In this document: one piece after another, positions 1-9,364 of the stretch
Layout of the letters: every line of letters begins with the position of its first letter
Numbering within the stretch: the stretch's first letter is position 1
Origin: Minisyncoccota bacterium
Lineage (GTDB): Bacteria > Patescibacteriota > Minisyncoccia > Phycocordibacterales > PALSA-1337
Direction of reading: 5' to 3'
NCBI GenBank assembly: GCA_028713005.1
Contig: JAQTPC010000008.1
Span: 1 to 43,985 of the forward strand
DNA: 43,985 nucleotides
The notes under the pieces: model-generated
Seen by the model: the letters and a program-made list of their open reading frames with translations, nothing else
Told to the model about the DNA's origin: nothing
The model's database searches: none
Made by a program: the position numbers and the translations under genes

Positions 1-102
1 AAGCGAGGTAGAGTTCCGAGGATAATTGCAGTACACGATACCGAAGTATGTAACCAAAATGTCCTTAGCACTATACCCAAACCTGGGAAGGCCATTGCTT
101 AG
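1..102 (+). CDS. possible C-terminal fragment of an ORF truncated by the window edge (frame 1, ends KPGKAIA*)
   Basis: Open reading frame from base 1 to a TAG at 100-102; no family recognised; too short to be sure it is coding. Confidence 0.25.
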   Translation, partial: KRGRVPRIIAVHDTEVCNQNVLSTIPKPGKAIA

Positions 103-173
103 AGATTTATGGGCTCGAATATAAACCAGTTGTAAATTCGACTTCCCTATAACACTAGCATATAACTATTTAA

Positions 174-1184
174 ATGTCAAGTACCCCTCACAACTCCCCT
201 GTAGACGACAAAGATGTGGGCTTTTTGGACCAAACCCTTCGCCCTTCTCGATGGGACGAATACATCGGTCAAAAAAACATAAAGGATAACCTCCATATCC
301 TTCTCACCGCAGCAAAAGAACGCTCTCACCCGCCAGAACACATCCTGTTCTACGGTCCTCCAGGATTGGGTAAGACTACTCTTGCTCATCTGATCGCCAA
401 AGAAAGCGGCGCTCAAATGAAAGTGACTTCTGGTCCTGCAATTTTAAAGGTCGGTGATCTTGCTTCGATACTCACCAACCTGTCTGCAGGAGATATTCTT
501 TTTATTGACGAAATACATAGACTCAACAAAGCTATAGAAGAGGTTCTATACCCTGCTATGGAGTCCGGGGTATTAGATATTATCATAGGAAAGGGCCCTT
601 CGGCAAGGACCATACAGCTCGATCTCCCTGCCTTCACCATGATCGCAGCTACCACTCGTATCGCTATGATTTCCAGCCCTCTACGAAGCCGTTTCTCAGG
701 AGGTGTCTTCAAGCTCGAGTTTTATACCAACAACGAGATCGGGCAGATCATCAAGCGGTCTGCGAAGATCCTTGGTATCACCATACACGATGATGCAGTG
801 CACGAGATTGCGGTGCGCTCACGATTTACACCACGTACTGCCAACTACCATCTCAAACGATGTCGTGATTTTGCACAAATAAACAAAACTGACTTGGATA
901 AAGCGTCAGTGCAGAAAGCTCTCGACATGCTCGGTGTCGATATTCTCGGACTGACTGCTGCCGACCGTGAGATTTTGAAAGTTATCATCCATAAGTTCAG
1001 CGGAGGTCCGGTTGGCTTGAACACTATCGCCGCTGCCCTTTCAGAGGAGCAAGCTACTATCGAAGAAGTCTATGAGCCATACTTGATACAGCTTGGTTTG
1101 CTCGAACGTACACCGCGTGGACGTATTGCGACTGATAAGGCGTATGTACATCTGGGTGAGAAGGGGCACGCGAAGTTGATTTAA
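174..1184 (+). CDS. ruvB: Holliday junction branch migration ATPase RuvB
   Basis: N-term LRPSRWDEYIGQ, Walker A FYGPPGLGKTTLAHLIA, Walker B LFIDEIHRL, ATTR/SPLRSRF, C-terminal winged helix GGPVGLNTIAAALSEE..YEPYLIQLGLLERTPRGR. Confidence 0.97.
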   Translation: MSSTPHNSPVDDKDVGFLDQTLRPSRWDEYIGQKNIKDNLHILLTAAKERSHPPEHILFYGPPGLGKTTLAHLIAKESGAQMKVTSGPAILKVGDLASILTNLSAGDILFIDEIHRLNKAIEEVLYPAMESGVLDIIIGKGPSARTIQLDLPAFTMIAATTRIAMISSPLRSRFSGGVFKLEFYTNNEIGQIIKRSAKILGITIHDDAVHEIAVRSRFTPRTANYHLKRCRDFAQINKTDLDKASVQKALDMLGVDILGLTAADREILKVIIHKFSGGPVGLNTIAAALSEEQATIEEVYEPYLIQLGLLERTPRGRIATDKAYVHLGEKGHAKLI

Positions 1185-1915
1185 TTATATTTTTGATTTA
1201 GTAAATCTATATACCTCTTAAGGTCAGTCAGAAACTCTTCTTGTTTTTCTTTGGAAACATTAATACGTCTTCTATATTCTAGTGCCCTATGAATTATATG
1301 ATTTTTATCTTTAATAGAATCAGCTAATTTTTGCCAAGAATATTCTGGCAATAAGCCGAGCGCTCTTTGTTCCCTTTCTACTAACCATAATACCTGTTTA
1401 ACCAAAGCATTAAAACTAAATTTTTTATTATTAAAATCTGGAATGAAAGTTTTTTCAAAAACTGACAGGAGTGCTGTTAAATCTTTAATGTCTGTACGAG
1501 TAAATAGTTTACCTTCTGGTTTTGATCCGTAAATAAGTGGCAATTCATCAATATGTTTAACAAATACACTAGGTGGTGAGGTTACGGTATGATTATATTC
1601 CTTTTCTCCTGTAAGTAATTCGGAAATAGTATAGGCAACAGATTGAAACTTAGGATCAGTCGTATCGCCAAATTTTTTAGAAATTTCATATATGGCCGGC
1701 AGATATTCTTCGGTTTTAAGAATAACAACAAGATCAACATCACTCTTATCATTGAGTTCCCCTTGCACATAGCTACCTTTAATATAAATAGCCAATATTT
1801 CTTCATTTGGAATTTCCTTTAAAATGATTTCTTTCGCTTTTTCTATAGAAATTTCAGCTTTTTCTTTTAGACTTATTGATTCAGTCTTTTCGAAAGTTTC
1901 ATTATTCATATGCAA
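1181..1915 (-). CDS. nucleotidyltransferase-domain protein (pol beta/MNT superfamily) with C-terminal helical domain
   Basis: Motif YIKGSYVQGELNDKSDVDLVVI (GSxxxG..SDxDL); convergent with ruvB, overlapping by 4 bp. Confidence 0.75.
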   Translation of the reverse strand: MHMNNETFEKTESISLKEKAEISIEKAKEIILKEIPNEEILAIYIKGSYVQGELNDKSDVDLVVILKTEEYLPAIYEISKKFGDTTDPKFQSVAYTISELLTGEKEYNHTVTSPPSVFVKHIDELPLIYGSKPEGKLFTRTDIKDLTALLSVFEKTFIPDFNNKKFSFNALVKQVLWLVEREQRALGLLPEYSWQKLADSIKDKNHIIHRALEYRRRINVSKEKQEEFLTDLKRYIDLLNQKYN

Positions 1916-2033
1916 AGTATATCAGGCCCAAACAACAAAACAATGCAATTAAGACAATAAAATCTTAATTGATTTAATAAACTCTTAGGTGTACAGTTTA
2001 CTTACTATTCAATCTTTAATTTTTAATACCTAC

Positions 2034-2564
2034 ATGTCCGGCCACAATAAATATTCAAAAATAAAGCACATCAAAGCCAAGAACGACGCTCAGAAGAGCA
2101 AGAACTTTGGTAAGCTCGTCCGCCTCATCACTGTCGAAGCAAAGAAAGCTCATGGTGTCCTCACCTCCCCTGGCCTCATGGCAGCTGTTGAAAAAGCTCG
2201 CGGGGAGAACATGCCAAACGATACAATCGACCGCGCTATCAAGAAGGCAACGACCGACAATAGTGCCGAAATGGAATCCATCATCTATGAGACCTATGGC
2301 CCAGGTGGTATCGCTATACTCATCGAAGCTCTCACTGATAATAGAAATAAAGCTGCTCAAGAAATCAAGCATATCCTTTCACTCAATGGCTTTGAACTCG
2401 CCTCCCCTGGTAGTGCTTCATGGGCTTTCAAAAAAGAAGCCGGAAAATGGATTGCAACGACAACCATGCCACTCGAAGATGCTGATATTGAAGTGCTCAC
2501 AAAACTCGTGGACGAACTAGAAAATAACGACGAAGTGCAGGAGGTGTTCACGAATGCGGAATAG
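2034..2564 (+). CDS. yebC: YebC/PmpR family protein (short form, about 176 aa)
   Basis: MSGHNKYSKIKHIKAKNDAQKSKNFGKL and YGPGGIAILIEALTDNRNKAAQEIKHILS are YebC signatures; start placed at ATG 2034 rather than 1989. Confidence 0.92.
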   Translation: MSGHNKYSKIKHIKAKNDAQKSKNFGKLVRLITVEAKKAHGVLTSPGLMAAVEKARGENMPNDTIDRAIKKATTDNSAEMESIIYETYGPGGIAILIEALTDNRNKAAQEIKHILSLNGFELASPGSASWAFKKEAGKWIATTTMPLEDADIEVLTKLVDELENNDEVQEVFTNAE

Positions 2565-2648
2565 AGCGGGTAATCTGTAACCAGAAAACAGTAAACGGAG
2601 TAGTATCCTTCTGTTTACTGATTACCGTTTACCGTTTACTATTAACCT

Positions 2649-3122
2649 ATGATAATCCTCGGCATAGACCCTGGCTACGACCGTCTCGGCATAGCTGTCA
2701 TAGAAAAACCTCTCAAAGGAAAGGAGGTGCTTATTTACTCTGACTGCTTTACCACTTCTCCAAAAGACTCAATATATGATCGTCTAAAAGCTATTGGTGG
2801 TGAGATTTCGCGTATTATAGAGATATACAAACCTGATGCTTTGGCGATCGAAACCCTTTTCATAACAAAGAATCAAAAGACGGCTATGCGTGTCTCTGAA
2901 GCACGTGGCATCATCATATATGAGGGATTAAAAAAGAATGTCCTGATATTCGAATACAGCCCGATGGAAATTAAAATGGCTATAACAAGCGATGGCACGA
3001 GTGACAAAGAACGTGTAACACGTATGGTTCAAATACTCGTAACTATCCCAAAAAAGGTTGCGCTTGATGATGAATATGATGCTATTGCTGTTGCTCTTAC
3101 CCATTCTGCATGTGCTCGATAG
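2649..3122 (+). CDS. ruvC: crossover junction endodeoxyribonuclease RuvC
   Basis: MIILGIDPGYDRLGIAVIE, LAIETLFITKNQKTAMRVSEARG, DEYDAIAVALTH. Confidence 0.95.
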   Translation: MIILGIDPGYDRLGIAVIEKPLKGKEVLIYSDCFTTSPKDSIYDRLKAIGGEISRIIEIYKPDALAIETLFITKNQKTAMRVSEARGIIIYEGLKKNVLIFEYSPMEIKMAITSDGTSDKERVTRMVQILVTIPKKVALDDEYDAIAVALTHSACAR

Positions 3123-3159
3123 TGCGCAGGCCTACCCTTGCAAGGGTAGGCCTGCGCAC
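3122..3159. repeat. 38-bp perfect palindrome
   Basis: gtgcgcaggcctacccttg|caagggtaggcctgcgcac; the left half begins at the last base of the ruvC stop codon. Confidence 0.95.
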
Positions 3160-3279
3160 ATGCACACTTTTCCACAGGAGGAATTATTTGCAAAAATAAA
3201 CACACTTTGCTACAAATGAGGACACGAAGAAAATTACCCGAATGAAAGCGTGTGCTTATCAATAAAAATTTTGAATTGT

Positions 3280-3585
3280 ATGGCGAGTAAAAAAGTAACA
3301 AAAGCAATAAAAAAGAGTGCTGTAAAAACTTCAAAAAAGGAAGTGACTCCTAAGGTGGCGGATGTTGAGGAAAATGAGGATGAAGATGCCGATATTGCCT
3401 CACCAAAAAATAAAATAGTGAAACCTCTTGAAGTGGATGCGGTGGCTGATATTTTGCCTGAGGTTGATGAAAAGGTAGTGGATGAAGAAAATCCCCTTCT
3501 CGCCGTAGAAGACGAGGAATCTGAAGACGCCATTAGTCTTGATTCTGAAGATCTCAATCCCTTTGGTGATAAATGGGAGGAATAA
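3280..3585 (+). CDS. hypothetical acidic protein (Lys-rich N-term, Glu/Asp-rich C-term)
   Basis: ORF with ATG at 3280 (MASKKVTKAIKK...DLNPFGDKWEE), directly upstream of the PBP gene. Confidence 0.6.
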   Translation: MASKKVTKAIKKSAVKTSKKEVTPKVADVEENEDEDADIASPKNKIVKPLEVDAVADILPEVDEKVVDEENPLLAVEDEESEDAISLDSEDLNPFGDKWEE

Positions 3586-3603
3586 AATGGTACAATATGT
3601 ATC

Positions 3604-6150
3604 GTGACCCATCGTTCTCATACAGCTAAAAAATATAAGAAACATATTCGTCATATAAAGACGGCAGTGGTGATTTCACTATCTGCTGTTTTCATACTGG
3701 TTGGAATCGGCGCACTATGGATGGCGAGCCTGCGCATGCCTGACCTTAACTCTTTTGAAACAAGAAAGGTTGTTGAGTCCACAAAGATATATGATCGCAC
3801 TGGCACGATACTCCTCTACGATACAGGCGCAAACGCAAAAAGAACGGTTATTACACTTGATCAAATCGCTCCAAATATTCAAAAGGCGACGATAGCCATT
3901 GAGGATTCAAATTTTTACAACAATATTGGTATTGAGCCAACTTCAATCATCCGTGCAGTACTCGCAAACCTCGCCACAGGTAGTTATAGTCAAGGCGCAT
4001 CTACAATCACCCAGCAAGTAGTAAAGAACGCGCTACTCTCTCAAGAAAAAACTATTTCTCGTAAACTGGAAGAATGGATACTTTCTGTAAAACTAACGCG
4101 CCTTATTAGTAAAGACAAGATACTTGAGGCATATCTTAATGAAACCCCGTATGGTGGCACTATATACGGTGTAGAAGAAGCTACCCAAACATTCTTTGGT
4201 AAACAGGCAAAGGATATAACCTTGGCTGAGTCAGCTTATATTGCAGCTATCCCTCAAGCTCCTACATACTTTTCACCATATGGAACTCATAGAAAACAGC
4301 TTGACGCACGCCAAAAGCTTGTTCTCAGTCGCATGAAGGAGCTCGGCATGATCACTGACATAGAATATTCATCTGCCATCAAGGAGCAAGTAACTTTTTT
4401 GAATAAAAATGCGCAGAGTATCCGTGCGCCTCACTTCGTGATGTCTGTTCTGGGTTACCTCACAGAAAAATACGGTGAGGATGCAGTTGTTGAGGGTGGA
4501 CTCAAAGTTATCACCACACTCGATTTTGATATGCAACAAAAAGCTGAAGATACCATCGCTCGTTTTGCTCCCACTCTTCAGTCAAATTTTAATGCAAGTA
4601 ATACTGCAATGGTTGCTATTGATCCAAAGACTGGTGATATCTTAACCATGGTTGGCTCAAGAGATTATTTTGACAATTCAATAGATGGAAACTTCAATAT
4701 TGCCCTCGCAAAGCGCCAACCAGGATCAACATTCAAACCGTTTGTGTATGCAACACTTTTTGAAAAAGGATACACTCCTGACACAATACTTTTTGATACA
4801 CCAACTGAATTCTCATCAGAATGTAATCCTGACAGCACACCAAAGAACCCAAATGCTAGCTCAACAAAGGTGTGCTACTCGCCTAAGGAGTATGACAATA
4901 AATACCCAGGACCAATGACTATTCGCGAAGCCCTTCCCCATTCTCGTAACATACCAGCTGTGCAAGCTCTGTATCTCGCAGGTCTCAATGACTCTATAAA
5001 AACAGCAACGGAGATGGGTATCACGAGTCTTGATGAACCTGATCGTTATGGCCTAACACTCGTCCTTGGTGGTGGCGAAGTTAGTCTTTTGGAATTAACA
5101 AGTGCATATGGTGTATTTGCTAATGATGGTGTACGTAATCAATACCGTTCAATCCTTGAGGTTGATGACGGCAAAGGTTCTGTTCTGGAAAAAGCTAGCT
5201 CGAATCCAAATCAAGTTATACCTACTGAAACAGCACGACAGATCAATGAAATACTCGCTAATCGTGAAAACCGAATGGTAAGTCTTACTGGCGTAACAGA
5301 TACCATTGGACGTACTGTGGCCATAAAAACAGGTACAACAAATGATTACCGTGATGTGTGGACACTTGGATACACACCAAATCTTGTGGTTGGGGCTTGG
5401 GCTGGTAACAATGACAATCGTCCGATGAATGACGCTATATCAGCCCTCATTATCACTCCAGTATGGGGCGCATTTATGTCTCAAGTGGCAAAAGATTTTC
5501 CTCCAGAAGATTTTAAAGCTCCACAACCAGAGCCAACTGATATAAAACCAGTACTCCGTGGAGTATGGCAAGGTGGTATTTCATATTTTATCGACACCGT
5601 TTCTGGAAAAGTTGCGACGCAGTACACACCAAATGAAACAAAAAAAGAAATCGTATTTCCGAATGTGCACTCAATACTTCAATGGGTAAATAAGAGTGAC
5701 CCACTTGGTCCAGTTCCCGCTCATCCTGAAATCGACTCACAATACGTAAACTGGGAGTATGCTGCACGTAAATGGTTTGATCAATGGAAGTTGAGTAACC
5801 CAGCATTTAAAGAAACAACAACATATATCATACCTACTGATACTGACCCGATACATACACCTGACAAAGCGCCTCGTGTAACTATCACCTCCCCTACCCA
5901 AAACAGTGTCATTGACGCAACAAAACTCCTAACACTCAATCTCCAAGCAAGTGGTGCATATCCTCTACAAAAAGCTGAGGTATCTCTAAATGGTAAATAT
6001 GTTCTAACTAATACTACAAACCCTCTTGTAATCAGTTTCGTACCTGCTGATGTTGGTGGTTTATCTGCAAACAACACTATCACCGTGACCTTATACGACA
6101 CGGTATTCAATCAAGCTCAGGTATCATTTGATTTTACTACTACGCAGTAG
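3604..6150 (+). CDS. class A penicillin-binding protein (GT51 transglycosylase + transpeptidase)
   Basis: EDSNFYNNIGIEPTSIIRAVLANLATGSYSQGASTITQQVVKN; KRQPGSTFKPFVYA (SxxK); IKTGTTNDYRDVWTLGYTP (KTGT). GTG start. Confidence 0.93.
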   Translation: MTHRSHTAKKYKKHIRHIKTAVVISLSAVFILVGIGALWMASLRMPDLNSFETRKVVESTKIYDRTGTILLYDTGANAKRTVITLDQIAPNIQKATIAIEDSNFYNNIGIEPTSIIRAVLANLATGSYSQGASTITQQVVKNALLSQEKTISRKLEEWILSVKLTRLISKDKILEAYLNETPYGGTIYGVEEATQTFFGKQAKDITLAESAYIAAIPQAPTYFSPYGTHRKQLDARQKLVLSRMKELGMITDIEYSSAIKEQVTFLNKNAQSIRAPHFVMSVLGYLTEKYGEDAVVEGGLKVITTLDFDMQQKAEDTIARFAPTLQSNFNASNTAMVAIDPKTGDILTMVGSRDYFDNSIDGNFNIALAKRQPGSTFKPFVYATLFEKGYTPDTILFDTPTEFSSECNPDSTPKNPNASSTKVCYSPKEYDNKYPGPMTIREALPHSRNIPAVQALYLAGLNDSIKTATEMGITSLDEPDRYGLTLVLGGGEVSLLELTSAYGVFANDGVRNQYRSILEVDDGKGSVLEKASSNPNQVIPTETARQINEILANRENRMVSLTGVTDTIGRTVAIKTGTTNDYRDVWTLGYTPNLVVGAWAGNNDNRPMNDAISALIITPVWGAFMSQVAKDFPPEDFKAPQPEPTDIKPVLRGVWQGGISYFIDTVSGKVATQYTPNETKKEIVFPNVHSILQWVNKSDPLGPVPAHPEIDSQYVNWEYAARKWFDQWKLSNPAFKETTTYIIPTDTDPIHTPDKAPRVTITSPTQNSVIDATKLLTLNLQASGAYPLQKAEVSLNGKYVLTNTTNPLVISFVPADVGGLSANNTITVTLYDTVFNQAQVSFDFTTTQ

Positions 6151-6181
6151 GTTCAATTTATTGGAGGTTAAGTTGCTGATT

Positions 6182-6442
6182 CTATCGTATATCAATAACT
6201 TTTTGCTCAACTTGTATCTTGTTCGCAGTGTCTATTATCTTTTGTTTTTGTATGAAAATAGCCGATCGTGCACTATGTGATATACCCTTTATACTGACTA
6301 GTCCTGATTTTATAGTGATAGAACCAAGCGGTATATCTATATCAACAAATTCTTTGATGGCGGACTGTATAGAGGCACGCAGAGCTATTTCTTTTGCTTG
6401 TATGCCACCGATACGCTTAAAGAATTCACTTATGTTCTTCAT
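6182..6442 (-). CDS. DciA/DUF721-like small protein next to dnaN (putative replicative helicase loader)
   Basis: ITIKSGLVSIKGISHSARSAIFIQKQKIIDTANKIQVEQKVIDIR resembles the DUF721 core (L.V...sa.aqeL...k..ll..lN...ge.vv.diRf); downstream of dnaA-dnaN on the same strand. Confidence 0.5.
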   Translation of the reverse strand: MKNISEFFKRIGGIQAKEIALRASIQSAIKEFVDIDIPLGSITIKSGLVSIKGISHSARSAIFIQKQKIIDTANKIQVEQKVIDIR

Positions 6443-6449
6443 GTAGATT

Positions 6450-7556
6450 TTATCGGTTCATTGGCATGACAAGATACATAAATGTACCGTCACCTGAGGC
6501 TGGTCTGATGACCATAGGTTTATTGAGACCTCCAAGTTGGAATGAGACGCTATCAGCATCAACTGACTGGAAGCAATCAGCGATGTATTTTCCATTAAAA
6601 TTGATCTCTAGTTTCTCTCCGGTAAGAGAAGCGTCTACTTTTGTAGCATTTTCACCAATATCAGCATTTTTTGTTTGAATCTCAAATCCCTCCCCTTTTG
6701 GATCGAGAATGAATTTAACCTGATTAAACTTATCAGTGAATACATTTGAAACTTTTAATGCGTTAATAACATCTTGTTTTAATGTAATAGCTTCAGTGCT
6801 ATATCCCTTTGGAATAATCTGTTTATAGTCTGGAAATGTTCCATCAACAATGCGAGATGCGAGATATACACCTTGAGCCTCAAATGAAATAAGGTTTTTG
6901 TTTGACTGCATCTCTACCTCCCCGCCAACATCCTCAAGAATACGAATGATGTCACTAATATTTTTGAAAGGAATGAGAATATCTTGAAAATCAATATCAC
7001 TGTCTATTTTTACTTTTTTCTCAGCAAGACGGAATGAGTCTGTAGCAGCAAATGTTATATATTCGTTATTTTTGTATACATATACACTCGATAACTCAGG
7101 TTTAACACTTGAGATAGAGGCGCTATACCAGACTGATTTGAGGCCTTTTATAAAAACATCTGATGATATAGTTATTTTTTGACCATCATTTACTCGTGGT
7201 ATTGAAGGAAAATCATCCGCAGGCACTGTTTTTATGGTTACTTTTGATCGTGCTGAGGAAATGTGAAGATTTCCTGAAACAAGTTCCATTTTTACTGTTC
7301 CGTCTTGATCATTCAACTGTGAAACGAAAGAGGATATTGTTTGAGCAGGAATAGCTACTATTCCTGTGGTATCAGACTTTGCTGGGATAGATATTTCGAG
7401 ACCTACATCAAGATTTGTAGCTTTGATACTAAGAGTATTCTTTCCAATCTCAAACAAAAGACATGAGAGTACTGGAAGTGTTGCATTCTTTCTAGCAATC
7501 TTCTCAGATAACCCAATCATTCTTTTGAACTGTGATAGATGTAATTCAATTTTCAT
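6450..7556 (-). CDS. dnaN: DNA polymerase III beta sliding clamp
   Basis: NATLPVLSCLLFEI, ADDFPSIP, RPASGDGTFMYLVMPMNR C-terminus; adjacent to dnaA. Confidence 0.96.
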   Translation of the reverse strand: MKIELHLSQFKRMIGLSEKIARKNATLPVLSCLLFEIGKNTLSIKATNLDVGLEISIPAKSDTTGIVAIPAQTISSFVSQLNDQDGTVKMELVSGNLHISSARSKVTIKTVPADDFPSIPRVNDGQKITISSDVFIKGLKSVWYSASISSVKPELSSVYVYKNNEYITFAATDSFRLAEKKVKIDSDIDFQDILIPFKNISDIIRILEDVGGEVEMQSNKNLISFEAQGVYLASRIVDGTFPDYKQIIPKGYSTEAITLKQDVINALKVSNVFTDKFNQVKFILDPKGEGFEIQTKNADIGENATKVDASLTGEKLEINFNGKYIADCFQSVDADSVSFQLGGLNKPMVIRPASGDGTFMYLVMPMNR

Positions 7557-7605
7557 ATATTAATAGTTATTCTTTTAGATAAAACAAATATATTGCTATT
7601 AGTCT

Positions 7606-7614
7606 TGTGGATAT
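7606..7614 (-). promoter_or_regulatory. DnaA-box-like 9-mer (tgtggatat)
   Basis: 8/9 to TGTGGATAA, in the dnaA-dnaN intergenic region. Confidence 0.4.
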
Positions 7615-7765
7615 GGGGAAAAGTTTTTAAGTATTGTTGTTGAGCTATATTTTTCTAATTCATTTTTATTTTCTTGTGAGTAACTCCGGAATGAATTTTA
7701 ATTTTTAATTTTTTATCTCTAATCTCCTCAACTTCTCCCTACCCTATTCCTATCTTATCCAATAC

Positions 7766-7774
7766 TTATCAACA
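7766..7774 (+). promoter_or_regulatory. DnaA-box-like 9-mer (ttatcaaca)
   Basis: 8/9 to TTATCCACA, just downstream of the dnaA stop. Confidence 0.4.
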
Positions 7775-7777
7775 GGT

Positions 7778-9124
7778 TTATAACATAGTTCTTAACTGAG
7801 AAATTTCCTGTGCTAATAATGGATTACCTTTCACATCCTCCTTTATCTTTTCATATGAATGGATAACAGTAGTGTGATCTCTTCCACCCATTTTATCTCC
7901 AATCGAAGGAAATGAGATGTTGAAATCTTCACGAAGGATATACATAGCGACCTGGCGTGGCTTAACAACCTCCTTTCTACGGGTTTTGTTGTATATACTC
8001 TCTTCTTCGATGTTATAGAAATCAGATACAATCTTTACGACCTCTTTTACAGAAATATTTTTCTTAGGCTTAGCATTGTTCTTTAATAGATACTTAATCT
8101 CGTTTAGGTTCAAATCACGATTCTTAAGTTGTACTTGGCATGCGATAACATTGATAATTCCCTCTATCTCACGGATATTATCTTCTATCTCTGAAGCAAG
8201 AAACTCCACCACCTCATCAGTGAGGTTTATGTTATGAATACGTGCCTTTGAACGAACGATCGCAGTACGTGACTCGTGGTCAGGCTCAGGTATATCAACA
8301 GTCATACCGACACCAAAACGACCTCTGATACGATCTTCAAGTCCAGGAATAACATTTGGATGACGGTCTGATGAGAATACAAGTTGACGACCGGTATCGT
8401 GGAAGGTGTTAAAGAGGTGGAAGAGTTCTTCTTGGAACTTCTCTTTACCTGAGAAGAACTGAACATCGTCCATGATAACTACATCGTACTTGCGATACTT
8501 CTCTTTGAATAACTGAGTCTTATTTTCTTGGAATGAGTTCAATAAGTCAGAGCCAAACTTTTCTGAAGTAAGGTAGAACACCTTTTTATTTGGATGTAAG
8601 CGCTTGATCTGGTTCCCTATTGCCTGGATAAGATGTGTTTTTCCACGTCCAGGTGAACCATAGATGAATAGTGGGTTATATGTTTGGCCAGGATTCTTGA
8701 TGACAGTTTGTGAAGCAGCGTGGGCAAGTTCATTGAATGGTCCAATAACAAAATTTTCAAAAGTATAACGCGGATTGAGGTTATCTTCTTTATTTATATA
8801 GAAATCTTGGAGAGGCATAGCCATCGTAGGCGATGAAATAGGCTTCTTTTGGGGTGTATCCTTGTTGCGATCACCATCTTTGATGATGACATAGTCTAGG
8901 GCGCGCACATTTTCATTGATTTGACGAAGAATCTTGAGGATAGAATTGTGACATTTCTTTGAAAGCCACTCACGAGTGAATTCATTTGGTACACCCAAGA
9001 AGACAACGCCTTCATTTTCCTTCACAATCTTGGTTGTTGAGAGCCATGTAGTGTAGTTAGCCGCAGAAACAATACCCTTTATCTCTATGAGTGCAGTTTG
9101 CCAGATTTGAGAGTAGTCATTCAT
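7778..9124 (-). CDS. dnaA: chromosomal replication initiator DnaA
   Basis: NPRYTFENFVIGPFNELAHAA, GSPGRGKTHLIQAIGN, DDVQFF, C-terminal GGRDHTTVIHSYEKI. Confidence 0.98.
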   Translation of the reverse strand: MNDYSQIWQTALIEIKGIVSAANYTTWLSTTKIVKENEGVVFLGVPNEFTREWLSKKCHNSILKILRQINENVRALDYVIIKDGDRNKDTPQKKPISSPTMAMPLQDFYINKEDNLNPRYTFENFVIGPFNELAHAASQTVIKNPGQTYNPLFIYGSPGRGKTHLIQAIGNQIKRLHPNKKVFYLTSEKFGSDLLNSFQENKTQLFKEKYRKYDVVIMDDVQFFSGKEKFQEELFHLFNTFHDTGRQLVFSSDRHPNVIPGLEDRIRGRFGVGMTVDIPEPDHESRTAIVRSKARIHNINLTDEVVEFLASEIEDNIREIEGIINVIACQVQLKNRDLNLNEIKYLLKNNAKPKKNISVKEVVKIVSDFYNIEEESIYNKTRRKEVVKPRQVAMYILREDFNISFPSIGDKMGGRDHTTVIHSYEKIKEDVKGNPLLAQEISQLRTML

Positions 9125-9327
9125 AGGTGTATATAGGTGATGATTAATAGAGGTTTAAGTAGCTCTAAGTATATACTTGTTTATAAGTTTGCAAACTTGT
9201 GGAGAGCTAAAAAAACTGTTGATATGTTGGGGACAAGAAATTAAGACATGAATCACAAGCAACGAACAGCACTCAAAAAGTTGTAATTGAGTTAAACACA
9301 TCATTTGTTACTAATACTTAATTAAAC

Positions 9328-9356
9328 TTGCGTAATCCCTCTTTTTCTACTATAGT
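9328..9356 (+). promoter_or_regulatory. predicted sigma70-type promoter for rpmH
   Basis: TTGCGT - 17 nt - TATAGT; the -10 ends 8 nt before the rpmH ATG. Confidence 0.55.
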
Positions 9357-9364
9357 AGTGTCCT

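Noticed and set aside
174-1184. Unusual sensor-2 variant in RuvB (RFTPRTAN instead of RGTPRIAN) as a novel enzyme
   Set aside because: All main motifs and the C-terminal winged helix are intact; likely ordinary lineage divergence.
2107-2520. 137-aa ORF overlapping yebC in another frame (also 2055-2372 minus)
   Set aside because: Ser/Lys-rich shadow frames of a well-supported gene.
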